Assembly: GCF_020554865.1 (NCBI RefSeq)
Contig: NZ_JAJCIC010000010.1
Span: 1-64,000 of the forward strand
DNA from: Lacrimispora sp. 210928-DFI.3.58
Lineage (GTDB): Bacteria > Bacillota > Clostridia > Lachnospirales > Lachnospiraceae
Reading direction: 5' to 3'
DNA: 64,000 nt
The translations under genes and the position numbers were made by a program. Below, piece after piece: positions 60,415 through 64,000 of the stretch. Below the pieces are notes generated by a model that was not told where the DNA came from, searched no databases, and worked only from the letters and a program-made list of their open reading frames with translations. The first letter of the stretch is position 1; every line of letters starts with the position of its first letter.

Positions 60415-61338
60415 ATGAAACAATGCTGGATAGGCATCCTGCTGGCGCTTCTCCTGATTTTTAGCCTGACTGCCTGCAAAGATGCAAATAATGCCGCACA
60501 GCCGCTTCCAACAGCCGGAAGCGGCGGGAAGCTGCCGGAAATATCCAAGACGGAGACGGGTGATATGAACCGAGACAGTTCCGAAAGCAGTGCGGTTCCG
60601 GATGGTAAGCCAGATATGATTCCTCCATCTGACAAGGAAGCTGCCGCAGTTTCCGTTAGTGGTTCGGGCGCGGAGTATCCGGCCTCCGAGCAGGCATTTG
60701 AGCGTCTGCGGGAAACCGAGATTGTCCGGTATTACCTCGAACTTGGCATGGTTATGCTGGACACAGGGCTTCAGGAGACTGTCAACGGGCAGAACTGCCG
60801 GATCATCTCCCTGGGTACTGACCATGAAACTCATTTTGTGCAGGAAATTTACTACGCTGTCAGCTGCGACACAATCTATACCTATGACCAGATCAACGAT
60901 GAATGGCTGGAGTTGGGTAGTGAGCCTTCCATTCCGGGCGCGGAATTTGCCATGTCCGATCTGGAGGGCAGCTGGCAGATGGTCGAGGGAGAAGTCGAGG
61001 GGTGGCGGTACAGTGCGGCGGATGAGGGCATTGTCTCGACGCTGTGCTTTACCCGCATCTACGACAGCAATATTCCAACCACGGATCTCACTGCGGATTT
61101 TGACAGAATGGATGAAAATGGAAACGAGGCGCATGAGCGGAATATGGAGGTCAAATTCTTGGATGAACTGTTGTACTACGGCTGTCCCAACGAGGCCTGG
61201 TCTGTTCAGCTACTATGTGAGGAGGAAGGGGTCTCGTATTTCGTTGCCATCACCGATCCTGATACGCTGGAATTATACTTCTCTTTTGAAAAGAACGGCA
61301 ATTCAGGGGCTTCTCTTGCTTACTACAGGCGGATATGA
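60415..61338 (+). CDS. Lipoprotein, paralogue of the 58914 gene
   Basis: This 307-residue lipoprotein has the signal LLALLLIFSLTACKDANN, with a polar Ser/Pro/Glu-rich linker to about residue 95. The C-terminal region shares GSWQMVEGE and YYGCPNEAWSVQL with the 58914 product. It starts 4 bases after the DUF6935-like stop, so the three genes 58914-61338 form one unit. It is the last gene of the envelope island. The start ATG has GGGGGTGAG just upstream. Confidence 0.75.
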   Translation: MKQCWIGILLALLLIFSLTACKDANNAAQPLPTAGSGGKLPEISKTETGDMNRDSSESSAVPDGKPDMIPPSDKEAAAVSVSGSGAEYPASEQAFERLRETEIVRYYLELGMVMLDTGLQETVNGQNCRIISLGTDHETHFVQEIYYAVSCDTIYTYDQINDEWLELGSEPSIPGAEFAMSDLEGSWQMVEGEVEGWRYSAADEGIVSTLCFTRIYDSNIPTTDLTADFDRMDENGNEAHERNMEVKFLDELLYYGCPNEAWSVQLLCEEEGVSYFVAITDPDTLELYFSFEKNGNSGASLAYYRRI

Positions 61339-61418
61339 GACCGCCCTGATGTCTAAAAAATTGGGATGGCAGCAAAAAAACATATCGAAAGCATTCCTAT
61401 GAATAGGCGGTGTTGTCC

Positions 61419-61595
61419 ATGAAAGAGCAGGAACAACAAAGCTCCCATTGGGTGCATTGTCCAATCTGCGGGGCTAAAACAAAAACCAAGGTAAATGAGG
61501 ATACGATCCTTATCAGATTTCCTCTTTATTGTCCGCAGTGCAAAAAAGAATTTCGTGTTGATATTGTACAATTGAAAATGGTTATGAGCAAATGA
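61419..61595 (+). CDS. Cysteine-rich KTR protein
   Basis: This 58-residue protein has HWVHCPICGAKTKTKVNEDT and FPLYCPQCKKEFRVDIVQLK. These are the two CxxC knuckles and the KTK/NEDT stretch of the cysteine-rich KTR family common in ICEs of Firmicutes. The ATG at 61419 is chosen; an upstream TTG at 61410 is possible. In many ICEs this family lies close to regulatory and integrase genes. It is the first recognisably ICE-type gene after the envelope island. Confidence 0.78.
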   Translation: MKEQEQQSSHWVHCPICGAKTKTKVNEDTILIRFPLYCPQCKKEFRVDIVQLKMVMSK

Positions 61596-61610
61596 GCCAG
61601 ACGCTTTAAG

Positions 61611-61660
61611 CGGAGAGCCTGCTTCCTCTTTATAGGGGCGCAGTCTCTCCGTTTTTATTT
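61611..61660 (+). terminator. Terminator after the KTR gene
   Basis: CGGAGAG (61611-61617) pairs with CTCTCCG (61645-61651) and a T-rich tract follows. It also lies just beyond the stop of the convergent XRE gene. Confidence 0.65.
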
Positions 61661-62019
61661 TATGTAATCGCACCGACCAGAAGATCACTTTGATTCCGAA
61701 TGGCCGATAAGATGGCTCTGACTGCGGGAAGAAGGATTTGAGCTTCCTGCTCACTGCACTGGGCGATCAGCAAACCCAGTTGCTCCACAGTGGGCGCATC
61801 ACAGTTTTGCTCTGGGTAAAAAATCTCCCGCGGGTCAATTTCAAGGGCACGGATCAACGCATAGAGCGCCACCATTTTGGGGTTGTCTTCATAGTTTTCG
61901 ATATGCATAACCGTTCGGACTTCAATATCTGCCATATCAGCTACTTTGCGTTGGGAAAGCCCCTTGCTTTTTCGGGCTTTCTTAATGGTATCGCCAAGAG
62001 GGCGGGAAAATTCATACAT
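61660..62019 (-). CDS. XRE-family transcription regulator
   Basis: This 119-residue protein has a helix-turn-helix from about residue 8 to 62: LGDTIKKARKSKGLSQRKVA, then DIEVRTVMHIENYEDNPKMV and ALIRALEIDPREIFYPEQ. The C-terminal 50 residues (QLGLLIAQCSEQEAQILLPA) form helices of unknown role. Its gene faces away from the second XRE gene at 62518, and the palindrome at 62121-62142 lies between them. It is typical of regulators beside KTR genes in ICEs. GAGGTGAC precedes its ATG. Confidence 0.82.
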   Translation of the reverse strand: MYEFSRPLGDTIKKARKSKGLSQRKVADMADIEVRTVMHIENYEDNPKMVALYALIRALEIDPREIFYPEQNCDAPTVEQLGLLIAQCSEQEAQILLPAVRAILSAIRNQSDLLVGAIT

Positions 62020-62120
62020 TGTATGTCACCTCAAAGGTATTTTACAATATACCATCTTTGAGTGAAATTCATTGTATAGCCATTAAATGATACATTACAA
62101 AGCACCATTCTTGAAGTGTG

Positions 62121-62142
62121 GTGGTTCATTAGAATGAACCAC
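62121..62142. promoter_or_regulatory. Perfect palindrome, candidate operator
   Basis: GTGGTTCATT (62121-62130) and AATGAACCAC (62133-62142) form a perfect 10-bp inverted repeat with a 2-base centre. It is about 100 bases upstream of the divergent XRE gene start at 62019. This size and symmetry fit a dimeric HTH regulator. No T-run follows, so a terminator is unlikely. Confidence 0.5.
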
Positions 62143-62362
62143 GCAGATATATCAGAATTTTATTGCAACAAATTTGACTTATAAATACTAACTCATTCCT
62201 GCTGTTGTTTGGCGCACCATTTGATCACGGTGGCTCATCCCTTATGACAGCTAATTGAATATCGAACAGCTTTCCAATGAGCAGGACAGTTGCAATCTGG
62301 AATGGAGACCAATTTTCCAGGACTGCGGGGTGGAGTATACTGCCATTTTTAGCTGTTCTCAG

Positions 62363-62404
62363 AAAACACCTCCATTCTCCGAAACGAATGAAGGTGTTTT
62401 TGTG
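62363..62404 (+). terminator. Stem-loop terminator between regulators
   Basis: AAAACACCTCCATT (from 62363) pairs with AATGAAGGTGTTTT (to 62400), with one mismatch in 14, and further T follow. The rest of the 62020-62517 gap holds the palindrome above and no convincing gene. Confidence 0.6.
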
Positions 62405-62517
62405 GGCAAGCACTGCTGGTATTATGCCCGCTTTCCATAATCTCCAAATCTTGTAAATCAGACAATTTGAAACGGCTATCCGTTCTGAAACTCACAAATG
62501 AAATGGAGATTTATGCT

Positions 62518-62802
62518 ATGCATTACAACGCGCTTAATACCGGGAAAAGGATTCAGAAACTCCGTAAGGATAAAGGACTTACACAGGAACAGTTAGCTGA
62601 AAGGCTGAACCTCAGCACAGTCCATATGGCCAAGATTGAGACTGGACAGCGCAGTTGCTCTTTGGATGTCCTGACCGAGTTTGCGATGTTTTTTAACGCC
62701 AGCTTGGATTATCTGGTACTTGGAAAAATCACGGAAAAAGAACTGCGGGGAGAGCTTGAAGCTGCTATCCACACTCTGGAGAGCCTACGGGATAGTCTTT
62801 AA
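62518..62802 (+). CDS. XRE-family transcription regulator
   Basis: This 94-residue protein starts MHYNALNTGKRIQKLRKDKG at ATG 62518, with GGAG 9 bases upstream. The helix-turn-helix is LTQEQLAERLNLSTVHMAKI then ETGQRSCSLDVLTEFAMFFN and DYLVLGKITEKEL. It is a normal small Cro/CI-like regulator with a short helical tail. It is followed immediately by the CTGATAC inverted repeat and the structured non-coding stretch. It could repress the genes from 63299 onward. Confidence 0.82.
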   Translation: MHYNALNTGKRIQKLRKDKGLTQEQLAERLNLSTVHMAKIETGQRSCSLDVLTEFAMFFNASLDYLVLGKITEKELRGELEAAIHTLESLRDSL

Positions 62803-63298
62803 CTGATACAAAGAGTATCAGCGAGTGGTACTCCTGCGCCATAAGAATACCGCCCGTTTTCCACTAAACTTAAACCATCAGCCGGGGCGACCCGCTGATG
62901 TGGACTTTGAAAACTGAATATGCAGTCATCAGGAAGTCTTGGAGACAAGACCACGTTACTGTCTGGAATAGCCTGCACAGCGGAGCGCCACGATCCCCGG
63001 TTCCGGGAGGAGCGATCCATCCGACTGAAAATGCCAAGTTGCTCTTGGTTTGGCGATGACAACGGACAGCGATCATGATACTTCCGTAACTCGCGGCCCG
63101 GCCACAAAGAAGGCGGGGAGGTTAGACGCCTATGAGAGCAGCTTCGCAAGCTGACGAGCCTGATGATTCCCGTGATTCCGGGGTGTCGGGGACAAATAGG
63201 GATCAAAAACACGCTTTATGAAATTTGAGGGGCGGTCTGGAGACGGCATTTGCCGCGCTGGGTCGCTCCTTTACATACCAGTAGAAGGAGGTATCCAT
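62803..63298 (+). other. Structured non-coding stretch before the toxin gene
   Basis: This 496-base stretch has no convincing ORF. It starts with CTGATAC-AAAGA-GTATCAG (62803-62821). Next comes a hairpin with CATCAGC (62876-62882) and GCTGATG (62894-62900), with an inner GGG/CCC stem around a GCGA loop. Further on are CCCGG-TT-CCGGG and CAGCTT-CGC-AAGCTG. It ends in the strong ribosome site AGAAGGAGG of the PemK-like gene. It could be a long 5' leader or a DNA processing site. Confidence 0.45.
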
Positions 63299-63691
63299 AT
63301 GGAACGTAATTTTCACGATTTCCACCGCGGCGAGGTCTACTACGCCGACCTGGACCCGGTGACCGGCCATGAGCAGGGCGGCATCCGCCCAGTACTGGTC
63401 ATCCAGAACGACACGGGCAACTACCACTCCCCGACCATCATTGTGATTGCCGTGACCAGAAGGACCTTTAAGAAACCCAAGCAGCCGACCCATGTGGTGC
63501 TGGATGATGCCCAGGGGCTTGCGCCGTCCCTCTTTATGTCGGAGGTTGTCCGCACCATCGACAAGCGGCGGGTGCTGAGCTATGTGGGCAGGCTCACCAG
63601 AGAACAGATGAGGCGGGTCAACGCCGCCCTATTGGTAAGTGTCGGGCTTGATAAGGACTATGCTCCCATTGTGGGAACGGAGGTGTCCTGA
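63299..63691 (+). CDS. PemK/MazF-family toxin-like protein
   Basis: This 130-residue protein has the MazF fold features: FHRGEVYYADLDPVTGHEQG, GIRPVLVIQNDTGNYHSPTI, then VIAVTRR and SEVVRTIDKRRV. Members of the family cut mRNA. No cognate antitoxin gene stands directly upstream; the non-coding stretch is there instead. The ATG at 63299 follows AGAAGGAGG. In ICEs such stand-alone copies often sit near partition genes, and a ParB-like gene overlaps its stop by 1 base. The toxin role is by family and is not shown here. Confidence 0.85.
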   Translation: MERNFHDFHRGEVYYADLDPVTGHEQGGIRPVLVIQNDTGNYHSPTIIVIAVTRRTFKKPKQPTHVVLDDAQGLAPSLFMSEVVRTIDKRRVLSYVGRLTREQMRRVNAALLVSVGLDKDYAPIVGTEVS

Positions 63692-64000
63692 TGGACAGGC
63701 TCATCATCGACCCGGAGTTCCGGGACAAGATACCGCCGCTGACAGAGGATGAGTTCACCCTGCTGGAGGAGAACATCCTGTCTGACGGGGCGGTCTTTTC
63801 GCCGCTCATCGTTTGGGACGGTACGATCCTGGACGGCCATAACCGCTATGAGATCATCCAGAAACACCCGGAGTTGACCTACGCAGTCCATAAGCTGTCC
63901 TTTACCAACCGTTATGAGGCTCTTTCGTGGATATGCAAGAACCAGCTTGGCAGGCGCAACTTGACACCCCAGCAGAAGAAATACCTGATCGGACAGCGGT
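63691..64000 (+). CDS. ParB/Srx-like N-terminal domain protein, 3' partial
   Basis: The gene runs off the window. The visible 103 residues begin MDRLIIDPEFRDKIPPLTED and contain NILSDGAVFSPLIVWDGTIL then DGHNRYEIIQ. This is the ParB nuclease-like fold with its conserved GHNR(Y/F) box. A later stretch, RYEALSWICKNQLGRRNLTP, is usual in ICE proteins of this type. It shares one base with the toxin stop, so the two are co-translated. It may act in maintenance of the element or in DNA binding; the C-terminus is needed to decide. Confidence 0.82.
   Translation, partial: MDRLIIDPEFRDKIPPLTEDEFTLLEENILSDGAVFSPLIVWDGTILDGHNRYEIIQKHPELTYAVHKLSFTNRYEALSWICKNQLGRRNLTPQQKKYLIGQR

Noticed and set aside
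62255..62440. 61-codon ORF between the two XRE genes
   Set aside because: It has no ribosome site, no family features and contains the terminator stem-loop.
62900..62930. TTTGAAAACTGAATA, like the 16S-23S spacer of Firmicutes
   Set aside because: No rRNA or tRNA sequence is found on either side; the match is short and may be chance.
1..64000. Antibiotic-resistance genes as ICE cargo
   Set aside because: No ribosomal protection, methyltransferase, aminoglycoside or beta-lactam resistance family was recognised in any reading frame.

Overview
The window looks like a stack of mobile DNA in a gut-type Firmicute (class Clostridia; probably Oscillospiraceae or Lachnospiraceae, which is inference). 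The support is the Tn1549/CTn-like conjugation module with its typical gene order, strong AGGAGG ribosome sites with many TTG and GTG starts, Tn4451/TnpX-type recombination genes, and GC-rich coding DNA. No rRNA, tRNA or ordinary housekeeping operon was seen, so the chromosome itself is hardly represented.

Layout. (1) 1-~5790: most of a small mobilizable transposon: MobA/MobL relaxase (5' end outside or replaced), CHC2 zinc-finger primase-like protein, VapE-type helicase/primase, a GTTGCC repeat cluster, a 65-aa protein and a large serine recombinase. It abuts a headless Maff2-like membrane gene, so it appears to have inserted into the larger element. (2) 5778-36913: the conjugation module of an integrative conjugative element (ICE): VirB6/TrbL (split by a group II intron at about 6514-9101), PrgI, VirB4, NlpC/P60 cell-wall hydrolase, DUF4315 and DUF4366 proteins, MT-A70 and C5 DNA methyltransferases, topoisomerase, XF1762-like protein, YodL/DUF3848 proteins, TTRAP, a 2880-aa ArdC/N6-methylase/SNF2 protein with a tnpV gene nested in another frame, MobC, a second CHC2 protein and a MOBP relaxase. 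(3) 36872-37137: a terminator followed by eight back-to-back hairpins. (4) 37176-44381, minus strand: a sensory island: 7TM sensor with a degenerate kinase end, DesK/NarX-like histidine kinase, LuxR response regulator, a receiver-like protein with Glu at the likely phosphorylation position, a solute-binding lipoprotein and a membrane-anchored LuxR regulator. (5) 44756-61338, plus strand: a long envelope island: zinc-ribbon proteins, a YdjI-like SPFH protein, 4TM protein, DUF4428 protein, seven intact predicted lipoproteins and one broken one, DHH phosphoesterase, and YdjG-like (zinc ribbon) and YdjH-like (TPM domain) membrane proteins. (6) 61419-64000: KTR protein, two XRE regulators facing a palindromic operator candidate, a structured 0.5-kb non-coding stretch, PemK/MazF toxin and a ParB-like protein cut by the window end. 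This resembles the start of a second ICE module.

How it may work. Regions 2 and 3 move DNA. Regions 4 and 5 are divergent from a shared repeat-bearing control region at 44382-44755. They look like one cargo: an envelope-sensing signalling cascade next to a B. subtilis YdjGHI-like SPFH/TPM membrane-stress complex, with an unusual set of paralogous lipoproteins. That combined cargo is the best candidate here for an undescribed system. Its parts are recognised from family features; their joint function is inference.
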